NCBI RefSeq assembly: GCF_000515335.1
Contig: NZ_KI911563.1
Coordinates: forward strand, 1,876,056 to 1,940,055
DNA from: Cohnella panacarvi Gsoil 349
GTDB lineage: Bacteria > Bacillota > Bacilli > Paenibacillales > Paenibacillaceae
Length of the DNA: 64,000 nucleotides
Direction: 5' to 3'
A model generated the notes under the pieces. That model was given only the letters and a program-made list of their open reading frames with translations, ran no database searches and was not told where the DNA came from. Position 1 is the stretch's first letter. Every line of letters starts with the position of its first letter. Both the position numbers and the translations under genes were made by a program. Shown here in pieces: positions 47,577-56,823 of the stretch.

Positions 47577-48675
47577 AAGAGCTTCTCGCGATAAAATATT
47601 CGGTTAACCATCTGCGGAACACGTTCGGCCATACGTAGCTTTCGAATTCCTCCGGCCCGACCCACCGATAATGGTCCGGCAGCGGCTGCGCGTCGACAAG
47701 CTCCGTTTCAATGACCCGAATATGCCAGACGAGGTGAGTGAACACATGCTGCGCCTCCCCGCGAAGCACTCCCGCGCGAACTCGGATGCCTTCCTCGGTT
47801 GCCAACGTTCCGGCTAGCCAACTCCCGCCCGCTTCAACGCTACTCCAGACGTCCGCGCTTGGCGCTTCCGCATGAGGCAGCTCCCACATGCCCGCCAGCA
47901 AACCGGACGCCGGACGCTGGCGAACAAGCACCTGCCCGGCGCGCCTGCCCGTACCTTCGATTAGCGCCGCAAGCCGCAATACCGGCTTCGGCGGCTTCGC
48001 CTTGCTCTTCACCGGAAGCTCGCGTTCGCGTCCGGCTTGACGCGCCATGCAATGGAGCGCGACCGGGCAGTCGCCGCATGCCGGGCTTTTGGGCGTGCAG
48101 ACGAGCGCGCCTAGCTCCATAAGCGCTTGGTTGAAGTCGCTCGCTTCCCCTTCGGGGATGAGCGATGCGGCCAAGCTCTCCATCCCAGCTCTCGTCGCCG
48201 GTTTAGCGATGTCGTCCTCCAGCAGGAAGTATCGCGACAGCACCCGCATCACGTTGCCGTCCACCGCCGGCTCGGGTTTGTTGTACGCGATGCTCAAGAT
48301 CGCGCCCGCCGTGTAAGGACCGACGCCCTTGAGCGCGGACACCGCTTTCTTGTCCGAAGGAACCTGCGCGTCGTAACTCGCGACGACCTCTCTGACCGCC
48401 GCCTGAAGATTCCGCGCCCTGGAGTAATAGCCTAGCCCTTCCCAGTGCTTGAGCACGTCGTCCTCCGGCGCCGCCGCCAAATCCCTCAGCGTCGGAAACC
48501 GTCCGACGAACCGGTTGAAATACGGAATGACGGTGTCGACGCGCGTCTGCTGAAGCATAATCTCCGACACCCATATATGGTAAGGGTCTTTCGTCCGACG
48601 CCATGGCAAATCGCGCCGTTCCCTTTTATACCAGCGCAACAGCTCCGTACTGAAATATTGTCGTTCCACGCTCAA
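47575..48675 (-). CDS. mutY: A/G-specific adenine glycosylase
   Basis: Removes adenine mispaired with 8-oxoguanine. 366 residues: catalytic Glu in SEIMLQQTRV (about residue 37), helix-hairpin-helix LKGVGPYTAGAI, catalytic Asp in AVDGNVMRV (about 139), and the 4Fe-4S loop C-x6-C-x2-C-x5-C (CTPKSPACGDCPVALHC). The C-terminal NUDIX-like domain for 8-oxoG recognition is present. Starts with TTG at 48675, or with a GTG two codons later; both have a G-rich site upstream. Confidence 0.95.
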   Translation of the reverse strand: MSVERQYFSTELLRWYKRERRDLPWRRTKDPYHIWVSEIMLQQTRVDTVIPYFNRFVGRFPTLRDLAAAPEDDVLKHWEGLGYYSRARNLQAAVREVVASYDAQVPSDKKAVSALKGVGPYTAGAILSIAYNKPEPAVDGNVMRVLSRYFLLEDDIAKPATRAGMESLAASLIPEGEASDFNQALMELGALVCTPKSPACGDCPVALHCMARQAGRERELPVKSKAKPPKPVLRLAALIEGTGRRAGQVLVRQRPASGLLAGMWELPHAEAPSADVWSSVEAGGSWLAGTLATEEGIRVRAGVLRGEAQHVFTHLVWHIRVIETELVDAQPLPDHYRWVGPEEFESYVWPNVFRRWLTEYFIARSS

Positions 48676-48712
48676 GTTCCCCGTTCCCCTTTTTTCCGCC
48701 TCGGTTGCCGCG

Positions 48713-49549
48713 CTATACGTTCCTCGCTTGCTTGCGGAAGCGGCTAGGCGAAAGCCCCGTATAGGACTTGAACATTCTCGAGAAGTAATAGATTTGCATG
48801 CCGACTTTGCTTGCGACCTCGGACACGTTGCATTCCGGCTGAAGCAGCAACGTCTTCGCCATATCCATTCTCCGGTTGTTCACGTACTGGATCGGCGAGC
48901 TTCCCATAATGCCTTTGAAGAACATAATGAAATAGTTCGGATGCAAGTACACTTGCTTCGCGAGCTCTTCCACGGTGATATTGTCCGCCAGGTGATTGTC
49001 GATATATTTAATGATCGCTTCAAGCTTCTGCAGGTCGTGGGAAGGCGCCTCTTCCGTGACGTTGATCGAGAGATGCTCCAGATAAACGCTGATCAGCTCC
49101 AGCATGTACGCCTTCAGCCGCAGCCTCGTCGTCAATCTCTTCAGAGAAAGCTCCCCGTATATACGCTTGTAGATGGAAGACACGTAATCGTAGTCCGCGA
49201 CTTGCGTCGTCGGCGTCAGGTTCAAGCTTCTATACAAGTCTCGATCCTCATAGCTCGCGCGAAAATGGCACAATCGTACGGTCAGTTTCGACCCTTGCTC
49301 AGGCACGAGCCGGTGGGATGTACCCGAGAGCAGGACGCACAGCGTCCCTCTCGATATGGGTTGAGACCGGCCTTGTATGAACAATTGTCCTTCGCCTTCC
49401 TTGATGTGAAGGAAGCGATGGCAGTCGTACACGGCTTCTTTGGCGTTCGCGGAGCTATCGTCGATTTCGATCTCCGCGGCCGCCGCGACCTCGATTTGCA
49501 TCTGTTCGAAATGTTTCATCATTATGGATACGTATGTAGTTGTCGTCAT
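48713..49549 (-). CDS. AraC family transcriptional regulator
   Basis: 278 residues: a cupin-like N-terminal sensor (about 30-115) and two helix-turn-helix motifs in the C-terminal 100 residues (ITVEELAKQVYLHPNYFIMF; CNVSEVASKVGMQIYYFSRM), ending TGLSPSRFRKQARNV. Such proteins in Paenibacillaceae usually activate sugar-uptake genes, but no transporter is beside it. The ATG at 49549 follows GGGGAG; the longer frame to 49576 is not needed. Its end is 37 bp from mutY, same strand. Confidence 0.92.
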   Translation of the reverse strand: MTTTTYVSIMMKHFEQMQIEVAAAAEIEIDDSSANAKEAVYDCHRFLHIKEGEGQLFIQGRSQPISRGTLCVLLSGTSHRLVPEQGSKLTVRLCHFRASYEDRDLYRSLNLTPTTQVADYDYVSSIYKRIYGELSLKRLTTRLRLKAYMLELISVYLEHLSINVTEEAPSHDLQKLEAIIKYIDNHLADNITVEELAKQVYLHPNYFIMFFKGIMGSSPIQYVNNRRMDMAKTLLLQPECNVSEVASKVGMQIYYFSRMFKSYTGLSPSRFRKQARNV

Positions 49550-49647
49550 ATGATGCTCCCCGCCTAGAGATGGCATGATGTCACGATGTCATTAAGCCGC
49601 TATTACCTATTATACGTGAACGTGTCCTCTTGCGTAAATTTCCAAAT

Positions 49648-49676
49648 AAAACAGCCCGCGAATCGGCGGGCCTTCA
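49648..49676 (-). terminator. Terminator of acpS
   Basis: Minus-strand GGCCCGC/GCGGGCT hairpin followed by TGTTTTATTT, directly at the acpS stop. Confidence 0.88.
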
Positions 49677-50078
49677 TTCGTCTTTCTCTATAATTGCGGT
49701 GGCTGCCGCTATCGTACGCTCATGCGTAATGGCGACATGCACCCGCAGAGTGCGCCCGGCTAATCCAAGCCTTGCGAGCGCCGAATCCGACAGCTTGCAT
49801 ACCGGTTTCCCGAGTTCATCCGGCAACGATTCGATATCGTGGAAGCCGACCGCCGAACCGATTCCGCAGCCGAGCGCTTTGACGACCGCTTCCTTGAGGG
49901 CGAATCTGCCGGCTACGAACTGCGCACGTCTCTTCGCGGGCATCCCCTGCAACAGTTCGTTTTCCCTAGCCGTCAGCACCCTGGCAACGAACCGTTCTCC
50001 GGCAGAACCGTCCAGCACGCCCGCGATCCGCTCCATCTCGACGACGTCGAGCCCGATTCCGACGATGGACGCGTTCAT
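49674..50078 (-). CDS. acpS: Holo-[acyl-carrier-protein] synthase
   Basis: Transfers phosphopantetheine to acyl carrier protein. 134 residues, the usual size. The motifs GIGLDVVEMERI (about 7-18) with the Mg-binding Asp, and FVAGRFALKEAVVKALG (about 53-69) with Glu and Lys of the active site are complete. I start at the ATG at 50078, one base after the nadE stop, so translation is probably coupled; the longer frame from 50123 lies inside nadE. Confidence 0.95.
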   Translation of the reverse strand: MNASIVGIGLDVVEMERIAGVLDGSAGERFVARVLTARENELLQGMPAKRRAQFVAGRFALKEAVVKALGCGIGSAVGFHDIESLPDELGKPVCKLSDSALARLGLAGRTLRVHVAITHERTIAAATAIIEKDE

Positions 50079-50079
50079 C

Positions 50080-50895
50080 TTATATGCCCGGAATCGGCAT
50101 CCGCTTATGCTCCGTGCGCGCATACCGCTGCTCTAGATTTTCCCGCGCTTTCGGATCGATGGATTTGCCTTCCAGATAGTCGCTGTTGTCCTCGTAGCTG
50201 ACCCCGAGCTCCGCTTCGTCCGTCTGTCCTTCCCATAAGCCGGCCGTCGGCGCCTTATCGATGACTTCGGCCGGTACCCCGAGCGCACGAGCCAACTGGC
50301 GAATTTGGCGCTTATTCAACGTGCTGAGCGGCGTAAGATCGACCGCGCCGTCTCCCCATTTCGTGAAAAACCCGGTCAAAGCTTCGGACGCATGGTCCGT
50401 GCCGACGACGAGCAAATTCATATCGAAGGCAAGCGCGTATTGAACGACCATGCGCGTGCGCGCCTTCACGTTGCCTTTGCCGCCGCGACTTATATGCCTA
50501 TGGATGCCAAGCGATTTGAACGCGTACTCCGTCTCGAGGGCAATCTCGTCCACCGCCTGCTCGATATTCGTCTCCGCCTTGTGCGTCAAACCGAACGCCT
50601 CGGCTACCGCGTAGCTATGCTGAATGTCTTCCTGCTCGCCGTAAGGCTGGAATACGCCGAGCGTGATATACTCCTTGCCGGTTTCCGCCGACAGCTCGTC
50701 CGTAGCCCGTTTGCACAACCCTGTCGCCACCGCGCTGTCGACGCCGCCGCTGATCGCGATGAGCAGTCCCGTCGCTCCCGCCTGCTTCACGTAGCTTTTC
50801 AGGAAATCAACGCGTCTTCCGATCTCCTCGTTCACGTCGATCGTCGGTTTAACGCCAAGCTTGGATATAATTTGCTCTTGCTTACTCGTATTCAT
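50080..50895 (-). CDS. nadE: NAD synthetase (ammonia-dependent)
   Basis: Last step of NAD synthesis from deamido-NAD. 271 residues with the ATP-pyrophosphatase motif ISGGVDSAV (about 48-56), RTRMVVQYALA, VVGTDHASEALTGFFTKWGDG, and the C-terminal PTAGLWEGQTDEAELG. No glutaminase domain, so it is the short NH3-using type. The ATG at 50895 follows GGGGGAGA. acpS follows directly. Confidence 0.96.
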   Translation of the reverse strand: MNTSKQEQIISKLGVKPTIDVNEEIGRRVDFLKSYVKQAGATGLLIAISGGVDSAVATGLCKRATDELSAETGKEYITLGVFQPYGEQEDIQHSYAVAEAFGLTHKAETNIEQAVDEIALETEYAFKSLGIHRHISRGGKGNVKARTRMVVQYALAFDMNLLVVGTDHASEALTGFFTKWGDGAVDLTPLSTLNKRQIRQLARALGVPAEVIDKAPTAGLWEGQTDEAELGVSYEDNSDYLEGKSIDPKARENLEQRYARTEHKRMPIPGI

Positions 50896-50915
50896 TAGAT
50901 CTCCCCCTGCGTCCT

Positions 50916-50976
50916 TACAAAATAATAAAATATCCCGAGAACGCGGCGGTCTAGCCGCATCCTTGGGATACTAGGT
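50916..50976 (-). terminator. Terminator of the bacilliredoxin gene
   Basis: Minus-strand GTATCCC and GCGGC pair with GCCGC and GGGATA(T), followed by TTTTATTATTTT. Confidence 0.9.
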
Positions 50977-50979
50977 CGA

Positions 50980-51414
50980 TTAACGGCAATAACGATCGAA
51001 CGCATCCGTCAAGTCCGCGGCGATGTCGCTCGCGCTGCGGTTCTCGATCTGATGTCTCTCGATAAAGTGAACGAGCTCGCCGTCTTTAAGCAGCGCAATA
51101 GAAGGAGAAGACGGCGGATAAGGCAAGAAATATTCGCGCGCTTTCGCGGTCGCTTCCTTGTCTTGTCCGGCGAATACGGTAAACGTGTGATTCGGCAACG
51201 CGTCGTGCTTAAGCGCTTCGGCTACGCCAGGACGGCATTGCCCCGCGGCGCAACCGCACACGGAGTTAATGACGACAAGGGACGTGCCCTCCGCGTTCGG
51301 CAGCTCGGCTTCTACTTCCTCCGGCGTTCTCAATTCTTTAATCCCGAGCTTCGTAAGATCGTCGCGCATCGGTTGAATCATATCCATCATATAGCGTTCG
51401 AAAGACATCGACAC
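50980..51414 (-). CDS. Bacilliredoxin (BrxA/BrxB, YphP/YqiW family)
   Basis: 144-residue thioredoxin-fold protein that removes bacillithiol from oxidised proteins. The CGC redox motif is in NSVCGCAAGQCRPGV (about residues 50-64), with the trailing cysteine typical of the family. Its presence predicts that the organism makes bacillithiol. Starts with GTG at 51414 (SMSFERYMMDMIQP) after GAGG. Single gene with its own terminator. Confidence 0.95.
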   Translation of the reverse strand: MSMSFERYMMDMIQPMRDDLTKLGIKELRTPEEVEAELPNAEGTSLVVINSVCGCAAGQCRPGVAEALKHDALPNHTFTVFAGQDKEATAKAREYFLPYPPSSPSIALLKDGELVHFIERHQIENRSASDIAADLTDAFDRYCR

Positions 51415-51501
51415 TACAATCGCCTCGCTTTCACGAATAAGGTTGTTGCAACCAATTATACCGCGCTGGCGCTAGCCGCGTCAAAAGGCGCTTGGCAAGA
51501 T

Positions 51502-51545
51502 AAGGCCGAGCCTCCGGGTTTCCCCGCGGCTCGGCCTCGTTACCA
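51502..51545 (-). terminator. Terminator of the two small genes at 51.6-52.1 kb
   Basis: Minus-strand AGGCCGAGCC pairs with GGCTCGGCCT around a 15-nt loop, then TATCTTG. Weak T-run but strong stem. Confidence 0.75.
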
Positions 51546-51553
51546 CCAGCGCC

Positions 51554-51970
51554 TTACGGCTCATCCAATACTTCGGGTACCGGGAAGTATTCGTCGTCGT
51601 CGATGTCCGCCACCGGAGAGGTCGTGTGCGTCGGATGCATGAACAAAGCCGACGCCGGCGCGATTCCCTTCTCGAATAGGTCGCGATTCTCGCTCGTACG
51701 GAACCCGATATCCTTGTAAGGATGTACCCATTGCTCTCCTGCCATAATCGAAGGATCCGTCTCGCTGCTCCATTGCTCAAGCGGCGATTGCGGAGATTCG
51801 TAATCATGATCCCCGATCACGACTCCGTGCTCGTTGACGAACGGCTCCCGCGGCCCCCGGCCCGCGCGGTATTCCGCACGAAATTCGATTTCGAACGGAT
51901 CGAGCTCGGACTCGTCCCGGCTTTGAACCGGCTTCACGTTCGCGTAGGATGGATGAGTATCGTTGTTCAT
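51554..51970 (-). CDS. Acidic protein of unknown function, possibly DUF3905 family
   Basis: 138 residues, soluble, rich in Glu, Asp, Pro and His, with the segments DPFEIEFRAEYRAGRGPREP, FVNEHGVVIGDHDYESPQSP and EQWVHPYKDIGFRTSENRD. I recall similar proteins in Paenibacillus annotated as DUF3905, but could not check. I start at the ATG at 51970, 22 bp after the stop of the 41-codon gene; the ribosome site is weak (GGA), so coupling is likely. The frame is open to 52126, but that region is better read in the other frame. Confidence 0.7.
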   Translation of the reverse strand: MNNDTHPSYANVKPVQSRDESELDPFEIEFRAEYRAGRGPREPFVNEHGVVIGDHDYESPQSPLEQWSSETDPSIMAGEQWVHPYKDIGFRTSENRDLFEKGIAPASALFMHPTHTTSPVADIDDDEYFPVPEVLDEP

Positions 51971-51992
51971 GGCATCCAACGGCGTTATACCG

Positions 51993-52118
51993 TCATGTGG
52001 ACGGGCGATTCGGTCCGTCCAGTTTTTTGTCGTACCCGGGAGAAGTCGGTGATCGATCTTTGCTCGCTTGGCCTGCGGATTTAGGAGCGGACTGGCCGCG
52101 GTTGTTGGATTCCGACAT
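51993..52118 (-). CDS. 41-codon basic Ser/Pro-rich protein, unknown
   Basis: ATG at 52118 lies eight bases after AAGGAGG, one of the best ribosome sites in the window. The product begins MSESNNRGQSAPKSAGQASK and continues to GYDKKLDGPNRPST before TGA. Small size, Ser/Asn/Pro/Lys/Gly-rich composition and lack of hydrophobic residues recall small acid-soluble spore proteins, but I cannot match it to a named one. It precedes the acidic 138-residue gene by 22 bp. In another frame this region gives a longer open frame, which I consider spurious. Confidence 0.65.
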   Translation of the reverse strand: MSESNNRGQSAPKSAGQASKDRSPTSPGYDKKLDGPNRPST

Positions 52119-52198
52119 GGAAGCATCCTCCTTGGTTGGATGTATCCCCCGTAGTTTATCCTTCTAACGAATGTTTATCCGCTATTACACTCGATATT

Positions 52199-53857
52199 TT
52201 ACCAGCATTTGCGGCCCGGCTTGCAGAACGATACGATGATCGTCGTACCTTGCCCAAGCGCCGACTCCACATGAATTTTGCCGTTATGCCTTTCGACGAT
52301 GCTTAGACAAAGCGAGAGCCCCAGCCCCGTACCGCTCGCTTTCGTCGTATAGAAAGGCTCGAACAGCCTCTCCTGCTTCTCTTTGGAAATCCCAATGCCC
52401 GAGTCGATGACCCGCAATTGAACGACGTCCTGCAGGTTAATCGTCTCGATCCGCAGCACGCCTTTGTCGTTCATCGCTTCCATGCCGTTGCGTGCCAGGT
52501 TCAGAATCAATTGCTTGATTTCTTTGCCGTTCAGCTCCAGCGGCTCCATGTTGTCGCATAGCTTGGCTTCGAACAATTGACCTCGCATATTGGCGTCCGC
52601 CCAGATAAGCGGAATGACGTCGTTAAGCAAATCGTGCAGATTGCCCGGCTCCTTCTCGACGATCCGGTTCTGCGCAAGCGACAGGAAATCGTTGATAATC
52701 GCGTTCGCGCGGTCCAGCTCGTCCAGAATAATACGAAAATACGACTCTTGATCCGCATTCCCGCGTTTGCTAAGCAATTGGACGAAACCCCGGATAACCG
52801 CCATCGGGTTGCGAATCTCGTGGGTAATGCTCGCGGCCATCTGTCCGACGAGGCTCAGACGTTCCATTCTGCCGACCTCGTCCTTCAATCGCTCCAGTTC
52901 CGTGATGTCCTGACCGACATGCAGAATCCCTTCCAGCCGATCCGACGGCAATTCCGCGATTCTGCACGTCACGGTATAGTACGTCCTTCCGCGGAAACGA
53001 ACGATATCCGTCACTTTTTCCTCGCCTTGCATGATCCTCGCGATCGGGGTCTCGTCGACCGGCTTATCCCGGGTCGCGTAGATGGCGGCGATGTCTTTGC
53101 CGATCAGTTCCTTCCGCGTTAACGGGTGCAAATGCTTCAGCGCCTCTTCGTTAATTCGGGTCAATACGCCGTTCGAATCGAACACCGCTACGGAGAGCGG
53201 CGTATGGTCGATCAACTGCTGCAGCCTGTGCATCTCGTTCAAATACTTCTGCGAGACGACGCGAAGCTGCGTTTGCATGCGGACTCTTTCGTAAGTAAGC
53301 TCCGCTAAATGCGCCGTACCGTAAGTCACGAACAGATAGGCACCGGCGTAAAATACGACCATCATAATATTGTAATGAAGATTCGTGCTTTCGCGGGTGG
53401 CTAGGATGGCTATATTCGAGACGATAAAGAACGCAAAAGGAATGAAACTCAGGGTCAAGACTTGCTTCATGCGCTCGGAATATTCGCGTTGACGGAACGA
53501 GGCGGTTCTGGCGAACAGGACAGGCAAGAACGCAAGCAGGAAGACGCCGAGCTTCGCATACTGCAATAGTTCGTCATATTGGGGGATGCGCAAAGCGATA
53601 TATAAGACGGTCAACATCGCCGCGGCCGGTATTCCGCCGTAAAGAGACCCGATCAACAACATCACCGAGCGCAAATCGAAAGTTTGGCCGTGTTCGCCGA
53701 TCTCCGTGTACTCGAACGTTAGCAGCATGGTGATCCCGCAAGCGACGCTCATGAACAAGGGAGCATAACGGGTACGTTCGGGCCGGTCGTACCAGATCAT
53801 GAACAAGAATACGGGAAGGAGCGCAATCAAGATTTGAAGCAACGTGTCCTTCCACAT
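52199..53857 (-). CDS. KinB-like sporulation-type sensor histidine kinase
   Basis: 552 residues. Five or six membrane helices (about 1-195, 5TMR-LYT-like; SLYGGIPAAAMLTVLY), a PAS domain (about 215-330), HisKA with phospho-His in ITHEIRNPMAVIRGFVQLL, and the ATPase domain (NLARNGMEAM, DSGIGI, GTGLGLSL). The SITHEIRNPM-type H box and short form are like KinB/KinC-type kinases that feed the sporulation phosphorelay; this assignment is inference. No response regulator adjoins. The ATG at 53857 follows GGGGAGG. Confidence 0.9.
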   Translation of the reverse strand: MWKDTLLQILIALLPVFLFMIWYDRPERTRYAPLFMSVACGITMLLTFEYTEIGEHGQTFDLRSVMLLIGSLYGGIPAAAMLTVLYIALRIPQYDELLQYAKLGVFLLAFLPVLFARTASFRQREYSERMKQVLTLSFIPFAFFIVSNIAILATRESTNLHYNIMMVVFYAGAYLFVTYGTAHLAELTYERVRMQTQLRVVSQKYLNEMHRLQQLIDHTPLSVAVFDSNGVLTRINEEALKHLHPLTRKELIGKDIAAIYATRDKPVDETPIARIMQGEEKVTDIVRFRGRTYYTVTCRIAELPSDRLEGILHVGQDITELERLKDEVGRMERLSLVGQMAASITHEIRNPMAVIRGFVQLLSKRGNADQESYFRIILDELDRANAIINDFLSLAQNRIVEKEPGNLHDLLNDVIPLIWADANMRGQLFEAKLCDNMEPLELNGKEIKQLILNLARNGMEAMNDKGVLRIETINLQDVVQLRVIDSGIGISKEKQERLFEPFYTTKASGTGLGLSLCLSIVERHNGKIHVESALGQGTTIIVSFCKPGRKCW

Positions 53858-54033
53858 CCACGAGCGACCTCCCCACGATGATCGATAACGTTAATGGCAT
53901 ATCTAGACAATTAATAGCGATTTCCGGAAAATAATAACCTTAGTAAAACATATTTGTCCGAGGGTTACAATAAACATCGGCAGGCATTATAGGGTATACT
54001 TGAACTAGCTTAAACATAATTGAGGTTATTGCG

Positions 54034-55311
54034 ATGGCATACGACGTCATAATTATCGGCGCAGGATCTTCGGGGTTAATGGCCGGCGTATCGGCCAGCG
54101 AGGCCGGCGCGAAAGTATTGCTCCTCGACAAAGGAGACAAGCTTGGCCGCAAGCTGGGCATCTCCGGAGGCGGCCGCTGCAACGTGACGAATAGGAAGGA
54201 GCTCGACGAGCTCATTAAGCATATTCCCGGCAACGGCCGTTTCCTGTACAGCGCTCTCTCCACGTTCGGCAATCGCGATATTATCGCTTTTTTCGAGCAG
54301 ATGGGCATAGAACTGAAGGAAGAAGACAACGGCAGAATGTTCCCGGTCTCCGATAAAGCGAAGACGGTCGTGGACGCGCTGGTGAACAAGGTGCGCGAAC
54401 AAGGCGTGACCATTAAGGTGAACAGTCCCGTTGGGGAAGTATTGTACGAGGACGGCCGCGCGGCCGGGGTACGCCTGCAGACGGACGAAGTCGTTCGCGG
54501 AAGAGCCGTCATCGTTGCCGTCGGCGGCAAATCCGTCCCTCATACCGGATCCACGGGAGACGGTTACGCATGGGCGGAAAAAGCCGGACATACGATTACG
54601 GAGCTATTTCCTACCGAAGTGCCGTTAACCTCGAAGGAACCGTTCATTAAGAGCCGGATGCTGCAAGGGCTCTCCTTGAGAGACGTCGGCCTTTCGATCT
54701 GGAACGAGAAGGGCAAAAAAATCGTCACGCACGAGGGCGATATGATTTTCACCCACTTCGGGCTTTCGGGTCCGATCGCTCTCCGGTGCAGCCAGTTCGT
54801 CGTCAAACAGCTGAAGCGAACCGGCGGAGGCGGCACGGTGCTGGCTACGATCGATCTGCTGCCAAGACTTAGCGCCGAAGAAATCTACGACGAGACTTAC
54901 GGGCTCTCTCGCAACGAATCCAGGAAAACGATCAAAAACGTGCTGAAAGGTTACTTCCCGGAACGGTTGCTGCCTCTTTTGTTCGAGCGCGCGGGGCTGA
55001 AGGAGGAAGTTACGTTCGACAACTTGCCGAAGCAAGCTTGGAGCGAACTGGCCCGCATCGCCAAGGCTTTCCCGGTCGAGGTGAACGGAACGCTGTCCAT
55101 CGAAGAGGCTTTCGTGACCGGAGGAGGCATCAACCTGAAGGAAGTCGATCCCCGTACGATGGAATCGAAGCTGATGCCGGGCTTGCATTTCTGCGGGGAA
55201 ATATTGGACGTGCACGGATACACGGGCGGATACAATATAACGGCGGCGTTCTCGACCGGTTATACGGCGGGCAAGAACGCCGCCGAACAAGCGACCGAGC
55301 TTCGGTCCTAG
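54034..55311 (+). CDS. HI0933-like flavoprotein (BaiN/YtfP family)
   Basis: 425 residues. FAD-binding Rossmann motif [14 protein letters not shown] (about 5-18), the family signature [16 protein letters not shown] (about 38-53), a second motif [18 protein letters not shown], and the C-terminal [25 protein letters not shown]. The reaction is not known for most members. The ATG at 54034 follows GAGG. Alone on the plus strand, divergent from the kinase. Confidence 0.92.
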   Translation: MAYDVIIIGAGSSGLMAGVSASEAGAKVLLLDKGDKLGRKLGISGGGRCNVTNRKELDELIKHIPGNGRFLYSALSTFGNRDIIAFFEQMGIELKEEDNGRMFPVSDKAKTVVDALVNKVREQGVTIKVNSPVGEVLYEDGRAAGVRLQTDEVVRGRAVIVAVGGKSVPHTGSTGDGYAWAEKAGHTITELFPTEVPLTSKEPFIKSRMLQGLSLRDVGLSIWNEKGKKIVTHEGDMIFTHFGLSGPIALRCSQFVVKQLKRTGGGGTVLATIDLLPRLSAEEIYDETYGLSRNESRKTIKNVLKGYFPERLLPLLFERAGLKEEVTFDNLPKQAWSELARIAKAFPVEVNGTLSIEEAFVTGGGINLKEVDPRTMESKLMPGLHFCGEILDVHGYTGGYNITAAFSTGYTAGKNAAEQATELRS

Positions 55312-55433
55312 CGGGGCTCCTTCTCCTTCGTGTTTCATCCTCATTTGTAGTCAATTGTTACTCACCCTGCAACGGTCTCTCAGACCGCTACAGCGACACT
55401 TTACCGGAAACTCAATGCATCCAATTATTTATT

Positions 55434-55484
55434 CAATAAAGAACAGCCCTGCCTTCATTCGCGAAGGCAGGGCTGCTCCTTGTC
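55434..55484 (-). terminator. Terminator of the 126-residue protein gene
   Basis: Minus-strand AGCCCTGCCTTC pairs with GAAGGCAGGGCT around a 6-nt loop, then GTTCTTTATTG. On the plus strand it can also serve the flavoprotein gene. Confidence 0.88.
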
Positions 55485-55491
55485 CGGTCTA

Positions 55492-55872
55492 TTATCTCGC
55501 ATCGAAATGATCGTATGTCCCGCCGTCCGTAATGAACGCTTCATCGTCGGAGCGTTCTCCGGAAGGGTTGCTAAGACCCCGATAATGATCCTCCCAGTCC
55601 TCGTTCACCGTATGCGCCGGAATCGGAATCGAGTCGATGCCGTAAGCGACGTCGGTAATGACGACCGCCTCTGCCGGAGCGTGCTCCATTAACTGCCCGG
55701 CGTAGCACTGCACGATTTCGAGCGCCGACGTCAAATCCTCGTTATGCACGTGAATATGCAGCCGCCCTCCCTCGTGCAACTGCGGCTCGTAACCGAGCTC
55801 TTCAAGGGTAACTCCCGCTAGACGGGCTTGCTCGGCATCGGGGAATTGGAAAAGCAATGCGGCGTGGCTCAT
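55492..55872 (-). CDS. Small soluble protein of unknown function
   Basis: 126 residues, MSHAALLFQFPDAEQARLAG at the start. The first 70 residues look like a ferredoxin-like alpha/beta fold (a hydrophobic strand, then HIHVHNEDLTSALEIVQCY); the rest is acidic and disordered-looking. GGAGAG lies before the ATG at 55872. It may be co-transcribed with the DUF1835 gene upstream (gap 66 bp). Not recognised. Confidence 0.75.
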   Translation of the reverse strand: MSHAALLFQFPDAEQARLAGVTLEELGYEPQLHEGGRLHIHVHNEDLTSALEIVQCYAGQLMEHAPAEAVVITDVAYGIDSIPIPAHTVNEDWEDHYRGLSNPSGERSDDEAFITDGGTYDHFDAR

Positions 55873-55938
55873 CGGCTAATCTCTCCGTTCTTAATCAGTG
55901 AATACATTCCCGGATAGGATTGCCAACGGACGGGTCGG

Positions 55939-56823
55939 CTATGCGAACGGTTCGTTGTCCGCGATGATTTCGTTCGCTGGAAGGGGAGCTCTCGTCTTCC
56001 CTGCAACAACATCCCTTCCGGTTTCCGTAAGGAATACGGCTTCGGACGATTCGATACGGATCAAAGGCGGTTCGCAAGCGGCCAAGACGTCCATGATTCG
56101 CCAATATTGAAGATCGCCCATGCCAAGTAACGGACATCGCTCGGACACCCGCGCGAAAAGCTTGAATTTGGATAAGCCTTGTTCGCGGCGCTCGCCGAGC
56201 AACGACAGCGTCAGTCGCTCGACGAGTCCCAGCCCGTCTTGTCCGGGCTGTCGTTTCAGGTGCCAAGAAAGCGCCGATGCCGTCTCGGGATTACTAGCCC
56301 CGCTAGCCTCGATCCATCTCTCTACCGCCGCGAAGTCAAGCTTCGCATAAGCTTCCCACGCGGCGGCCAGCGCTTCGATATCGGTCGCCGTCAGTTGACG
56401 GCGATGGTGCTGCCAGCACTCGTACAGTCGCTCATCCGTATAAGGACCTGCCGGAAGAGCAACGAGTTCTAGCATTGCCCCGTTATGATCCGCTGCGGAC
56501 ACCGCCGCGTGGCATAGCTTCATTAATATGGCGTGGTCGAACAAATCGGGATCGACCCAAATCGCGATTCGCAGCCTGTTGCGTAAAGCCAATTCATAGA
56601 CTCGGTTCTGCTTGTCCGCGAAGTCCATATATTCCTGCTTCGGAATGCCGTAACGCTCGCCGAGCCATTCCGCGCGAACCTCAAGCTCGGCCGTTAGCGG
56701 ACCTGCCGTGTAAATCTCGCGCCATACGAGCACCCGCCCGCCGAGCGACGACGTCCGCAGTTGATCTCCTACGATGTCCCCGTTGACGATATGAAGTACG
56801 TTGCTTGCCGATGAATCGATCAT
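55939..56823 (-). CDS. DUF1835-domain protein
   Basis: 294 residues. The N-terminal MIDSSASNVLHIVNGDIVGDQL and the segments EIYTAGPL and IAIWVDPDLFDH are typical of DUF1835 proteins; the C-terminal part fits the DUF3658-like partner domain. Function unknown in the family. I start at the ATG at 56823, which overlaps the SDR stop by 4 bp and has GGGAG upstream. The frame continues to 56883 inside the previous gene. Confidence 0.85.
   Translation of the reverse strand: MIDSSASNVLHIVNGDIVGDQLRTSSLGGRVLVWREIYTAGPLTAELEVRAEWLGERYGIPKQEYMDFADKQNRVYELALRNRLRIAIWVDPDLFDHAILMKLCHAAVSAADHNGAMLELVALPAGPYTDERLYECWQHHRRQLTATDIEALAAAWEAYAKLDFAAVERWIEASGASNPETASALSWHLKRQPGQDGLGLVERLTLSLLGERREQGLSKFKLFARVSERCPLLGMGDLQYWRIMDVLAACEPPLIRIESSEAVFLTETGRDVVAGKTRAPLPANEIIADNEPFA

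Noticed and set aside
51971..52126. Longer version of the acidic 138-residue protein starting at 52126
   Set aside because: The extra 52 codons lack a ribosome site, while the overlapping 41-codon frame has an excellent one.
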